From positions 1 to 64,000 of the forward strand of contig CAXBAF010000014.1 in the NCBI GenBank assembly GCA_963973795.1: 64,000 nucleotides of DNA. Reading direction: 5' to 3'. Of this stretch, positions 36,467 through 44,560 are shown one piece after another. Below the pieces are notes generated by a model that made no database searches, was not told where the DNA came from, and was given only the letters and a program-made list of their open reading frames with translations. The first letter of the stretch is position 1; every line of letters starts with the position of its first letter. This stretch comes from UBA1926 sp002337215. Its GTDB lineage: Bacteria > Planctomycetota > Phycisphaerae > Phycisphaerales > UBA1924. Both the position numbers and the translations under genes were made by a program.

Positions 36467-38244
36467 GCGGCGACGGGCGCGTCCGAATCGGCGATGCTCT
36501 GGTCGCGTCCGGCGCGGTCAGCGAGGAGCAGCTGCGCCGCGCGCTCGCGGAGCAGCGGACCACGGGGCGCCGCGTCGGCGAACTGCTCGTCGAGCAGGGG
36601 ATCGTCACACCCGGCGCGCTGGTGCAGGCACTGGCGGCGGTTCAGGGTGTGCCCGGCTGCCGGCTGCGGCACGGCCTGATCGACCCAACGCTGGTCAAGC
36701 TGATCGGCCAGGAAGAGTGCGAGCGTCTGCGCTGCATCCCGATGTTCCGTGTCCGCGGAACGCTGACGGTCGCGATGGCGGACCCCAAGAGCCTTCCCGC
36801 GATCGACCGACTCGCCAGCCTGACCGATCAGAACATCCAGCCCGTGCTGGCACTCGAGAGCGACATCCTCGAGTTTGTTCGCAAATACTCTGGCGAGAAC
36901 GTCGATGTCGATGAGTTCCTGACATCGCTGACAGAATCGGATGTCGAGGTCGTCGAGCGCGAGGCTATCGACGAACACGACGCGACGGACCTCGACCACA
37001 TGGTCGACGGGAGCCCGATCGTCAACCTCGTCAACGTCGCGCTGCTGACCGCTGTGCGGGACGGGGCAAGCGACATCCACATCGAGCCGAGCCAGCGCGG
37101 AACCAGGATCCGGTACCGCATCGACGGAATGCTGCGGGACCTGATGCGTCCGCCTCCCGGCATGCACTCGGCCATCGTGAGCCGGGTGAAGGTCATCGGG
37201 AAGATGGACATCGCCGAGAAGCGGCTCCCGCAGGAGGGACGCGTGCGGATCGTCGCCGAGAGCCGGGAGATCGATCTCCGTGTCTCGAGCATGCCGACGC
37301 TGCTTGGCGAGAAGCTCGTGGTCCGCGTGCTCGACAAGAGCAACCTGCACGTCGATATGAACGAGCTGGGCCTGCGGGAGGAGCCCCTTGGCAAGCTGGT
37401 CAAATCGCTCCGTCAGCCGCACGGCATGGTGCTCGTCACCGGACCGACCGGCAGCGGCAAGACGACGACGCTCTACTCGGCGCTCGATCTGCTGCGGAGC
37501 GCGGAGAGCAACATCCTCACCGTCGAAGACCCCGTCGAATATCAGCTCGACATGGTCAACCAGATCCAGGTGAACGAGCAGATCGGGCTGACGTTTGCCC
37601 GTGCGCTGCGGTCGATCCTCCGCCAGGACCCCGACATCATCATGGTCGGCGAGGTCCGCGACGAGGTGACGGCCCGCGTCGCCGTGCAGGCCGCGCTCAC
37701 GGGCCACCTCGTGCTCGCGACGATCCACACCAACGACGCCCCGGGCACGATCGCCCGCCTGCGCGACATGTCCATCGAGTCGTACCTGATCGCGAGTTCG
37801 CTGAACGGCGTCGTCGCCCAGCGGCTCGCGCGGACGGCGTGCCAGTCGTGTGTGACCTCGTACTACCCGCCCGAGAAGGTGCTCATGGAGGCTCGTCTCG
37901 ATCCGAAGCGGTCGGGCTCGTTCCGTCACGGAACCGGCTGCCAGCAGTGCCACAACTCCGGCTTCAAGGGCCGGACCGGCATCTACGAGGTTCTCGAAGT
38001 GTGCGACGAGATGCGTCGCGCGATCACGGCGGATGCCGAGACCTCGGCGATCCGTGAGATCCACCATCGGGGAGGTGGCAAGAGCCTGCGTGAAGAGGGT
38101 GTGCTCGTCTCGCTGAACGGCATGACAAGTCTCGAAGAAGTCCTGCGGGTCACGCGGGGCGAGGACGACATGGAGGCCGAGGCGATCCCGCCGGCGCCGG
38201 CCGTGCCGACCGATGGCATCGACAGCGGGAGGGCCGCCGCGTGA
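36463..38244 (+). CDS. gspE: Type II secretion/type IV pilus assembly ATPase (GspE/PilB)
   Basis: A 593-residue cytoplasmic hexameric ATPase that powers pseudopilus extension. N-terminal MshEN-type domain (RIGDALVASGAVSEEQL, GELLVEQGIVTPGALVQAL), then NVALLTAVRDGASDIHIEPS, Walker A GPTGSGKT (327-334), Asp box ILTVEDPVEYQ, Walker B IIMVGEVRDEVTA, His box LTGHLVLATIHTNDA, and the zinc tetracysteine CQSC ... CQQC near 465-495. Starts with GTG within the STAS stop; its own stop overlaps gspF (GTGA). Confidence 0.96.
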   Translation: MSGDGRVRIGDALVASGAVSEEQLRRALAEQRTTGRRVGELLVEQGIVTPGALVQALAAVQGVPGCRLRHGLIDPTLVKLIGQEECERLRCIPMFRVRGTLTVAMADPKSLPAIDRLASLTDQNIQPVLALESDILEFVRKYSGENVDVDEFLTSLTESDVEVVEREAIDEHDATDLDHMVDGSPIVNLVNVALLTAVRDGASDIHIEPSQRGTRIRYRIDGMLRDLMRPPPGMHSAIVSRVKVIGKMDIAEKRLPQEGRVRIVAESREIDLRVSSMPTLLGEKLVVRVLDKSNLHVDMNELGLREEPLGKLVKSLRQPHGMVLVTGPTGSGKTTTLYSALDLLRSAESNILTVEDPVEYQLDMVNQIQVNEQIGLTFARALRSILRQDPDIIMVGEVRDEVTARVAVQAALTGHLVLATIHTNDAPGTIARLRDMSIESYLIASSLNGVVAQRLARTACQSCVTSYYPPEKVLMEARLDPKRSGSFRHGTGCQQCHNSGFKGRTGIYEVLEVCDEMRRAITADAETSAIREIHHRGGGKSLREEGVLVSLNGMTSLEEVLRVTRGEDDMEAEAIPPAPAVPTDGIDSGRAAA

Positions 38245-39479
38245 ACAAGTACAGCTATCAGGGATACGAATCCAGCGGCACGGTCAAGCGGGGGCAGGTC
38301 GAGGCGGCGTCGTCCGACGAGGCACGCGAGAAACTGTCGAGGCAGGGCCTTTTCGTCACCGAGCTCACAAAGGCCGGGTCCGAGGCGGCCGACGAAGACG
38401 CGCGCCGCGGCGGCGCCCGGGCGCCCTGGAAGATCATGAAGCGGCTGAGCCGCCTCTGCGAGTTCAGCCGGCAGCTCTCCGTGCTTGTCTCGACGGGAAC
38501 ACCCCTGGTGCAGGCGTTGTCTGCAGTCGAGCGGCAGGCCTCGGATGACGAGTGGAAGGCGATCCTCCGCGATCTCCGCGAACGCGTCGAACAGGGTTCC
38601 TCCCTCGCCGAGGCGATGATGGAGCACCCGGTGGAGTTCGACGCGCTGACCCACAGCCTGATCGCCGCGGGTGAGAGCGCGGGCAACATGCCCGAGATGC
38701 TCAAGCGGCTCGGCGGCATCGCGCGACAGCGCCAGAAAACCATGCAGACGGTCATGGGCGCGATGCTCTACCCCTGCCTGCTGATCATGGTGTCCTTCAT
38801 CGTGATCGTCGTCATGCTCGTCTTCGTCGTGCCACGGTTCGCGGGCATGTTCGAATCGCTCGACGCCAAGCTCCCTTCGACGACCGCGTTCCTGCTGATG
38901 CTGGGCGACATGATCCGCGCGTGGTGGTTTGTCATCGTTCCGGTCGTCGTCGGCGTTCCGATCGCCATCTTCTTCGCGCTCTCGAAACCGGCCGGCCGCC
39001 GGTTCGCGGATCGAGCGATGGTCACGCTCCCGGTGCTCGGTCCGGTCGCCCGTTCGCTCAGTCTCGCCCGCATCGCCCGCCTTCTCGGCACGCTCCTGAC
39101 GAGCCACGTCAAGCTGCTCGAGGCTCTCGAACTGACGCGCCAGGCGTGCGGAAACTCGCTCTATCGTGAGCTGCTCACCAGCGCGAGCGCGAAGGTAACA
39201 ACGGGCGAGGATCTCGCCCGCGTGTTCACAAACAACAAGCTCATCTCGCCCGCATTCGCGGAGACCGTCCGCAACGGCGAGCAAACCGGCAGGCTCGGTG
39301 AAGCCCTCACCGGGCTGAGCGTCTTCATGGATGAGGACAACGAGACCGCGGTCAAGTCGCTGACGTCTCTGATCGAACCGATCATCCTCGTTGTGCTCGG
39401 CGTCGTCGTCGGGTTTGTCGCCCTCTCGCTCTTCTTGCCGCTCTTCGATCTCACCGCTTCGGCAGGAGGCCCCAAATGA
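38241..39479 (+). CDS. gspF: Inner-membrane platform protein (GspF/PilC)
   Basis: 412 residues with two T2SSF domains, each a helical bundle ending in membrane segments: FSRQLSVLVSTGTPLVQAL and the related ARIARLLGTLLTSHVKLLEAL. Three hydrophobic segments lie near 175, 225 and 385. It links the ATPase to the pseudopilins. An N-terminal YSYQGYESSGTVKRGQVEA is typical of the family. Overlaps pilM by ATGA. Confidence 0.95.
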   Translation: MNKYSYQGYESSGTVKRGQVEAASSDEAREKLSRQGLFVTELTKAGSEAADEDARRGGARAPWKIMKRLSRLCEFSRQLSVLVSTGTPLVQALSAVERQASDDEWKAILRDLRERVEQGSSLAEAMMEHPVEFDALTHSLIAAGESAGNMPEMLKRLGGIARQRQKTMQTVMGAMLYPCLLIMVSFIVIVVMLVFVVPRFAGMFESLDAKLPSTTAFLLMLGDMIRAWWFVIVPVVVGVPIAIFFALSKPAGRRFADRAMVTLPVLGPVARSLSLARIARLLGTLLTSHVKLLEALELTRQACGNSLYRELLTSASAKVTTGEDLARVFTNNKLISPAFAETVRNGEQTGRLGEALTGLSVFMDEDNETAVKSLTSLIEPIILVVLGVVVGFVALSLFLPLFDLTASAGGPK

Positions 39480-40507
39480 AACGCTGCCCTCCGATCGGGG
39501 TCGATCTCGGCGCCCACTCGATCAAGGCCGTGCAGTTCGACCCGGGAGGCGGTGTCGTCGCCGCAGCGGATATCGCGCGGCAGGACCCTTCACTGCCGAT
39601 CAACGAGACGGACATTGTGCACCTGCGCGGCGTCCTCTACCGACGCGGCTTCATGGGATCGCGCATTGTCCTCGGGGCCCCAAAATCGATGATCCAACGG
39701 GTCACGCTCGATCTCCCGCCTCTCGATTCGGGCGCCCCGATCGAGCAGATTGCCCAGTCCGAACTGTGCCGGCAGCGCGAGCTCCTACCGGGTTCGTTCG
39801 AGTTCCGCTGGCACGAATCGCCGCAACCCCCGCGGCACGCCTCCGGTGCACGCGCGGTGACGGAACTGTGCACCCATCAATCCGCGAACTCGCTGCTCGA
39901 CCTTATCGAAGCCCAGGGATTCGATCCCGTCGCCCTGCACAGCCAGTCCACCGCGTACGCGGCGCTCGCGACGAGCAACGGCTCGGCCGCGACCGTCGCG
40001 GTTGTCGACCTGGGGTGGTCCGATGCCACGATCCTCACCGCACGACGCGGGGAGGTCCGGTTCATCCGGGCCGTCTCCAGCGCGGGCCTGGGTGCGCTCG
40101 TTGGCTCCGAACGGTGGCTCGCCGAGTCGCTGGGCGACGCACTCCGTGACGCGCTCATCGAAGGAGACTCGAGCCCGCTCGCCGAACCCGAGTTTGAGAC
40201 GCTCCTCAAGCGGTACCGCGCCAGTGTGGGCGCCGAGATCAGATCGTCGGTCGAGTACCTGGAGGGCTGCAACGACGAAGAAGTGCCTTCAACGCTCATC
40301 GTGCTGGGCGGCGGCTCGGTCGTGCCCGGCGTCCGCGAAGATCTCATCCGGATCGTGGGCCGCGCCGAGCCGGCGGGTCTTGTGGATATCAGTGCGGGCA
40401 TCGGCATCGCCGGGGCGCTCGCGTCGAGCGGTTCCAGGGCGATCCCCTCGGAAGACGCAGAAGATATCAATGCCGAAGCACACGCTCACGGGAAGGCGGC
40501 CGCATGA
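39476..40507 (+). CDS. pilM: PilM-type actin-like assembly protein
   Basis: 343 residues with the actin/FtsA-like fold: phosphate-1 IGVDLGAHSIKAVQF at the N-terminus, VAVVDLGWSDATIL near 180 and LIVLGGGSVVPGVREDL near 275. In type IV pilus systems PilM lies in the cytoplasm and binds the PilN N-terminus. The N-terminus of the next gene (MNHAISFMPVPRR) resembles the PilN anchor peptide. Overlap ATGA with the next gene. Confidence 0.93.
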   Translation: MKRCPPIGVDLGAHSIKAVQFDPGGGVVAAADIARQDPSLPINETDIVHLRGVLYRRGFMGSRIVLGAPKSMIQRVTLDLPPLDSGAPIEQIAQSELCRQRELLPGSFEFRWHESPQPPRHASGARAVTELCTHQSANSLLDLIEAQGFDPVALHSQSTAYAALATSNGSAATVAVVDLGWSDATILTARRGEVRFIRAVSSAGLGALVGSERWLAESLGDALRDALIEGDSSPLAEPEFETLLKRYRASVGAEIRSSVEYLEGCNDEEVPSTLIVLGGGSVVPGVREDLIRIVGRAEPAGLVDISAGIGIAGALASSGSRAIPSEDAEDINAEAHAHGKAAA

Positions 40508-41085
40508 ACCACGCCATCTCATTCATGCCTGTGCCGCGGCGGATCGCCCGCCGGCAGCGCAGCCGAAAAAATGTCTGGATCGCGATCAATGCGGTCGGGT
40601 TGCTGCTCGGGGGTACCGCGATCGCCGCGACGCGTTCGCAACTCCAGCGGTCGGAATCCAGCGCGATGCAGGCGACCGACGCGGCGCAGGCCCGCCTCGA
40701 TTCCATCGTCGAGGAGCAAATCACGCTTGCCGCCGAGCTCACGCGAATCGAATCGCGTCTGGTCGCCCACGCCGAGGCGACGCAACACCCCGACTGGAGC
40801 ATCCTGCTCGCCTACATCTCACGGATCGGTGCCGACGAGATCGCACTGGAGGGTTTCGTGCTCGAACGCGGCGACAGCGCGGACGTGTACTCGGTGGCCC
40901 TCGCGGGCGCCGCACGCTCCCAGAACGCGGTGACGCGATTCCTGCTCGCCCTCGAACGCTCCGGCGTCTTCGCGAGCACGACGCTCGTCCGCAGCAATCG
41001 AACCGACGCGGGAACCTACACCTTCGCGATCGCGTGCCGGATCGGCGAGGAGCCGGCACCGCCGCCGGAGGAGGAGAACGGATGA
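40504..41085 (+). CDS. pilN: PilN-like inner-membrane protein
   Basis: 193 residues: a short cytoplasmic INFMP-like peptide (ISFMPVPRR), one transmembrane helix (~26-45, VWIAINAVGLLLGGTAIA), a periplasmic coiled coil (ATDAAQARLDSIVEEQ) and a ferredoxin-like C-terminal domain ending in a proline/glutamate tail. This fits PilN/GspL, which couples PilM to the periplasmic frame. Stop overlaps the next gene as ATGA. Confidence 0.85.
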   Translation: MNHAISFMPVPRRIARRQRSRKNVWIAINAVGLLLGGTAIAATRSQLQRSESSAMQATDAAQARLDSIVEEQITLAAELTRIESRLVAHAEATQHPDWSILLAYISRIGADEIALEGFVLERGDSADVYSVALAGAARSQNAVTRFLLALERSGVFASTTLVRSNRTDAGTYTFAIACRIGEEPAPPPEEENG

Positions 41086-41627
41086 GCGGGATCACCGACC
41101 CATCGGTCTTCAAAATCGACGCAATCGGCGGCCTGTGCGCCGCGGGCGTGCTCGCCGCGGTCGTGCTCCTCGCTGCCGCGCCGGCGATCACGGAAAAACG
41201 CGAGCGGGCCGCACGAGAAAGCCATCTCATCGAACTGCGAGCGGAGACCGACCACGCGGTCAGCGTTCTGCGAGAGACGAGGACGCGCCTCCGCCGCAGC
41301 GAGCAGGAGAGCGAGCAACTGCCCGACCATCTGAAAGCCGAGCACGACCTCAACCAGCGCATCGCGCAGATCGTTGACGACACGGAAGCCCACGGGCTCG
41401 CGGTCCAGACGATCCTGCCGGGGGAGCCCGAGCGCGGGGACCGATACACACGGACCCCGATCGAGCTCAGCACCAGGGCGCCGATCGATGCCATCGCCCG
41501 ATACCTCCACGACCTGCACGCGTCGTCGCCCGACCTGGAACTGACGAGCCTGGAGATCCGTGAGCCCGACGAATCCGGGATGCTGAACACACTGATCCGC
41601 GCAGAGTGGATCACCCTCACAAACTGA
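41082..41627 (+). CDS. pilO: PilO-like inner-membrane protein
   Basis: 181 residues from an ATG at 41082 with GGAGGAGG just upstream. One transmembrane helix (~15-38, GGLCAAGVLAAVVLLAA), a coiled coil (~45-95, TRTRLRRSEQESEQL) and a PilO-type alpha/beta domain with the family-like RTPIELSTRAPIDAIARYLHDLH segment. The frame is open far upstream, but only this start fits the ATGA overlap with pilN and the membrane topology. Confidence 0.85.
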   Translation: MSGITDPSVFKIDAIGGLCAAGVLAAVVLLAAAPAITEKRERAARESHLIELRAETDHAVSVLRETRTRLRRSEQESEQLPDHLKAEHDLNQRIAQIVDDTEAHGLAVQTILPGEPERGDRYTRTPIELSTRAPIDAIARYLHDLHASSPDLELTSLEIREPDESGMLNTLIRAEWITLTN

Positions 41628-41693
41628 CCGTCTCGGGGGATCATCCCTCCGATCAGGGTGGCATCCGAGCACCTGAATCTGATGGTGTTCCCC

Positions 41694-42251
41694 ATGGGGA
41701 TGCCTTCACGAAAATTCTTGCTGCTCGGGATCGCGGGCGTCGCCGGTATGGCGATGCTCGCCGATCAGACGCTCCTTTCCAAGGCCTCGGCCGGGCTCGG
41801 AGAGCTCAGCGGTGTCGTCGCGGAAGTCAAAAAAATCCAGACGATCGCGTCGTCGCTCGAATCGGGCGATCCGAACGCGTTGCAGGGCCTTCTCGAAACA
41901 CTCGCCACCGACGAGGGCGTCACGCCCGGCGAGGCAAGCCCCGATCTGTTCGGGCTCGCCTCGTTCATGCCCGCCCTGGCATCGGCGACAGCCGAGAACG
42001 AGGCGGACGGCGGCGATCCGATCGCCGAACTTCTCGCCGGACCGACGAGGGCCGAGGCGTCTTCAAGGCCCGCCGCCCCCGCCGGGCGTGTGACCATGGT
42101 CCTGAACGCGTCGAACGGCGGCATCGCCGTGATCGACGGGAATCCCATCCGCGCCGGCCAGACAATCGACGGCATGACACTGCTCCGCGTTCACGAGGAC
42201 GGCGTCACGGTCCGAAAAAACGAGTCCGAGACATTCCTGTCGCTGCGGTGA
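41694..42251 (+). CDS. PilP/GspC-like periplasmic linker protein
   Basis: About 185 residues. Possible starts are GTG 41658 and ATG 41682, 41694 or 41700, and none has a clear ribosome site; I chose 41694 because the membrane helix (FLLLGIAGVAGMAMLA) follows at once. A low-complexity linker leads to a C-terminal domain VTMVLNASNGGIAVIDGN followed by IRAGQTIDGMTLLRVHEDG. That is the homology-region pattern of GspC/PilP proteins, which contact the secretin. It completes a PilMNOP-like set. Confidence 0.72.
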   Translation: MGMPSRKFLLLGIAGVAGMAMLADQTLLSKASAGLGELSGVVAEVKKIQTIASSLESGDPNALQGLLETLATDEGVTPGEASPDLFGLASFMPALASATAENEADGGDPIAELLAGPTRAEASSRPAAPAGRVTMVLNASNGGIAVIDGNPIRAGQTIDGMTLLRVHEDGVTVRKNESETFLSLR

Positions 42252-42383
42252 GGGTTGTGACGGTTGGGCGGGACACGAGGGCGTATCGGAACAGTCCGGC
42301 TCGGTGCATTGCTCAGGTCCGTGGTTCATTTTGTCGAAACCTTCTCCAGATCGAGTATCCAAACACTTTCTGGAGATCATGAA

Positions 42384-42860
42384 ATGGGACCGAACATCAG
42401 CATCAAGCGTCGCGGATTCAGCCTCGTCGAACTCGTCATCGTCGTCGTCATCCTCGGGATCATCGGGGCGATCGCCATCCCGCGGATGAGCCGCGGTGCT
42501 TCGGGTGCCGGCGAATCGGCCCTGATCGCTGACCTCGCGGCGCTCCGCAACGCGATCGAGCTCTACGCCGCCGAGCACGACGGCACCTACCCCGCCGTTG
42601 GGACCATCGTCGCGCAGCTCACCACCTACACCGACGCCGCCGGCGACGCCCAGGCGACCGCCGACGCGACCCACGTCTACGGCCCCTACCTCCACAGCAT
42701 CCCGACGCTGAAGGTCAAGGGCACACGCAAGGGCTCGAGCGGCATCGCCGCCGCCGACGCCGCCGGTATCGGCTGGATCTACACCGCGTCGACCGGCAGC
42801 ATCGCCGCCAACTCGTCTGAGACCAGCTCGGACGGCTCCACCACGTACGACGCGTTCTGA
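42384..42860 (+). CDS. gspG: Major pseudopilin (GspG-like)
   Basis: 158 residues from the ATG at 42384 (GGAGA 7 bases upstream; the frame extends further but without support). Class III prepilin leader with cleavage at KRRG|FSLVELVIVVVILGI, Glu at +5, then the hydrophobic assembly helix. The globular part has ALRNAIELYAAEHDGTYP, as in GspG-type proteins. The 132-base gap before it is the largest inside the operon, so a separate pilin promoter is possible. Confidence 0.92.
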   Translation: MGPNISIKRRGFSLVELVIVVVILGIIGAIAIPRMSRGASGAGESALIADLAALRNAIELYAAEHDGTYPAVGTIVAQLTTYTDAAGDAQATADATHVYGPYLHSIPTLKVKGTRKGSSGIAAADAAGIGWIYTASTGSIAANSSETSSDGSTTYDAF

Positions 42861-42883
42861 TCAACGCACGAAAGCGACGCTCT

Positions 42884-43402
42884 ATGGGCGCAGCACCGTT
42901 TGCATCTCGATCCGCTCGGCGAGGGTTCACCCTCGCCGAGCTTGTCGTTGTCATGGTCATCATCGCGACGCTCGCCGCGATCGCGGTCCCCCGCTACGCC
43001 TCCGCGAACGCGTCGTTCCGGGCCGACGGCGCCGCCCGCCAGCTCGCCGGGGAGATCGAGGAGGCCGCCGCGCAGGCCCGCGCCCGGTCCACGACGGTCC
43101 GCGTCCGTGTCAGCGCGGGGGGCAACAACTATAACGCCGCGGTGATCAGCCCGCTGACCTACATCGCGATCCTCGATATCACCGACCGCCCGTTCAACGC
43201 GACCGTCGAACGCGTCGATTCCGCCGACGGGACCCGCAACCTCGATATCAACGGGTTCGGCGAGTTCTCGAACGGGTTCATCGTCGAGCTCAAGGCCGGC
43301 TCCCGAACACGGTTTGTCTGGGCAGACCCGGACACCGGCACCGTCCACGTGGGCAGCGAAGATGAAGCCCTGGAGTTCACCAAGTCCGCTCGATACCGAT
43401 GA
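42884..43402 (+). CDS. gspH: Minor pseudopilin (GspH-like)
   Basis: 172 residues. Prepilin leader ARRG|FTLAELVVVMVIIATLAAIAVP with Glu at +5. The following ASFRADGAARQLAGEIEEAAAQARAR and short beta domain fit the GspH/FimT type. It would sit in the pseudopilus tip complex. Confidence 0.88.
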   Translation: MGAAPFASRSARRGFTLAELVVVMVIIATLAAIAVPRYASANASFRADGAARQLAGEIEEAAAQARARSTTVRVRVSAGGNNYNAAVISPLTYIAILDITDRPFNATVERVDSADGTRNLDINGFGEFSNGFIVELKAGSRTRFVWADPDTGTVHVGSEDEALEFTKSARYR

Positions 43403-43421
43403 ACCAGCGAGCCAGGCACCA

Positions 43422-43919
43422 ATGAAACGACGCCACACACATCGTGCTCGACGCCCCGCGTTCTCGCTCATCGAGCTCGTGATCGCGATCGCGCTCACCG
43501 GCATCGTCTCGCTCGCGCTCATGTCCGCACTGCTGCTTTCCGTCGGCGCGATCCCCGACAGCGACGATGCGGCCCTCCTCGCCGCCCGCATCGACAACGC
43601 CAACGAGTTCCTGCTCGCCGACGCGATGCTCGCCAGCCAGATCACCGCCTCGTCAACCGCCAAGATCACGCTCACCGTCCCCGACCAGACGGGCGACGAC
43701 ACCCCCGAGACGATTGTTTACGCTTTCGACTCCGGCACCCTCACCCGCGCCGTCAACGGCGCCGCCGCCCGCACACTCGTCGATGGGTTCTCCGCCGGGC
43801 AGTTCGCGGTCACCGCCACCGACGGCCGCGTCACAGGGATCACCGCCGTCATCAGGACCGTTCGGGGCTCCATGTTCCGCGTCAGCGTCGAGTGCCTCAC
43901 CAGGCCGGAGGTGATCTGA
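43422..43919 (+). CDS. Minor pseudopilin (GspI/J-type) with unusual cleavage site
   Basis: 165 residues from the ATG at 43422. The leader reads RRPA|FSLIELVIAIALTG: alanine replaces the usual glycine before the cleavage point, while Glu at +5 is kept. Beta-rich C-terminal domain (IVYAFDSGTLTRAVNG). The stop overlaps the next start (TGATG). Exact I/J assignment is not possible by eye. Confidence 0.85.
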   Translation: MKRRHTHRARRPAFSLIELVIAIALTGIVSLALMSALLLSVGAIPDSDDAALLAARIDNANEFLLADAMLASQITASSTAKITLTVPDQTGDDTPETIVYAFDSGTLTRAVNGAAARTLVDGFSAGQFAVTATDGRVTGITAVIRTVRGSMFRVSVECLTRPEVI

Positions 43920-44560
43920 TGCCACGTGAGTTGGCACGCCAACGCACCGCTCGGTGCCGGTCTCGGCTCGCCCCCCCGGGCATCAGCCTCGTCGAGGTCA
44001 CGCTCTCCATCGCCATTGTCGGGGGCCTGCTCGCGTCGGTCTTCACCGCGGTCGGCGTCTCCGCGAAGCGCGGTTTCTCGACCACCCAGCGTTCCAAGGC
44101 GACCTGGCTCGCCCACGATCTACTCGCCGAGATCGGTGCCAAGCCCTGCTACGCGGACGTCGGCAACGTCCTCACGCTCACCCCGATCGATCTCAGCGAC
44201 CTCTCGGGCCTCAAAGCCGAACAAGGCCCCAGCCGCGCCGCCTTCGACAGCGTGTACGACTACGCCAACTGGTCCTCCACGCCTCCCGTCGACACCGCTG
44301 GCGAGCCCCTGCCCGGCTACACCGGCTGGACCCGCGTCGTCACCGTCGTCCCGATCAACCCGAGCACACTCACGCCACGCACCGTCGACGACGGGGCCGC
44401 GCTCGTCACCGTTCTCGCCATCGGGCCGCACGGTCAGCGTCAGACGACCTCCGCCATCCGATCCTCGACCGCCGACGAACTACGCGGGATCGACCACGAT
44501 AGCGATACGGGAGTCACCATCAGCGTCGGCGGCCTGATCACGCTGAAACTCGGAGGCTGA
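43919..44560 (+). CDS. Minor pseudopilin (GspI/J-type)
   Basis: 213 residues with a near-perfect Shine-Dalgarno GGAGGTGATC in the end of the previous gene. The leader APPG|ISLVEVTLSIAIVGGLL has Glu at +5. The helix is followed by QRSKATWLAHDLLAEIGAKPC, typical of GspI/PilV-like minor pilins, and a beta domain. Stop directly abuts the next ATG. Confidence 0.87.
   Translation: MPRELARQRTARCRSRLAPPGISLVEVTLSIAIVGGLLASVFTAVGVSAKRGFSTTQRSKATWLAHDLLAEIGAKPCYADVGNVLTLTPIDLSDLSGLKAEQGPSRAAFDSVYDYANWSSTPPVDTAGEPLPGYTGWTRVVTVVPINPSTLTPRTVDDGAALVTVLAIGPHGQRQTTSAIRSSTADELRGIDHDSDTGVTISVGGLITLKLGG

Noticed and set aside
40002..41081. Upstream extension of the pilO frame
   Set aside because: It overlaps pilM and pilN in another frame and reads as arginine/proline-rich noise; the ATG at 41082 has a strong ribosome site and the ATGA overlap.
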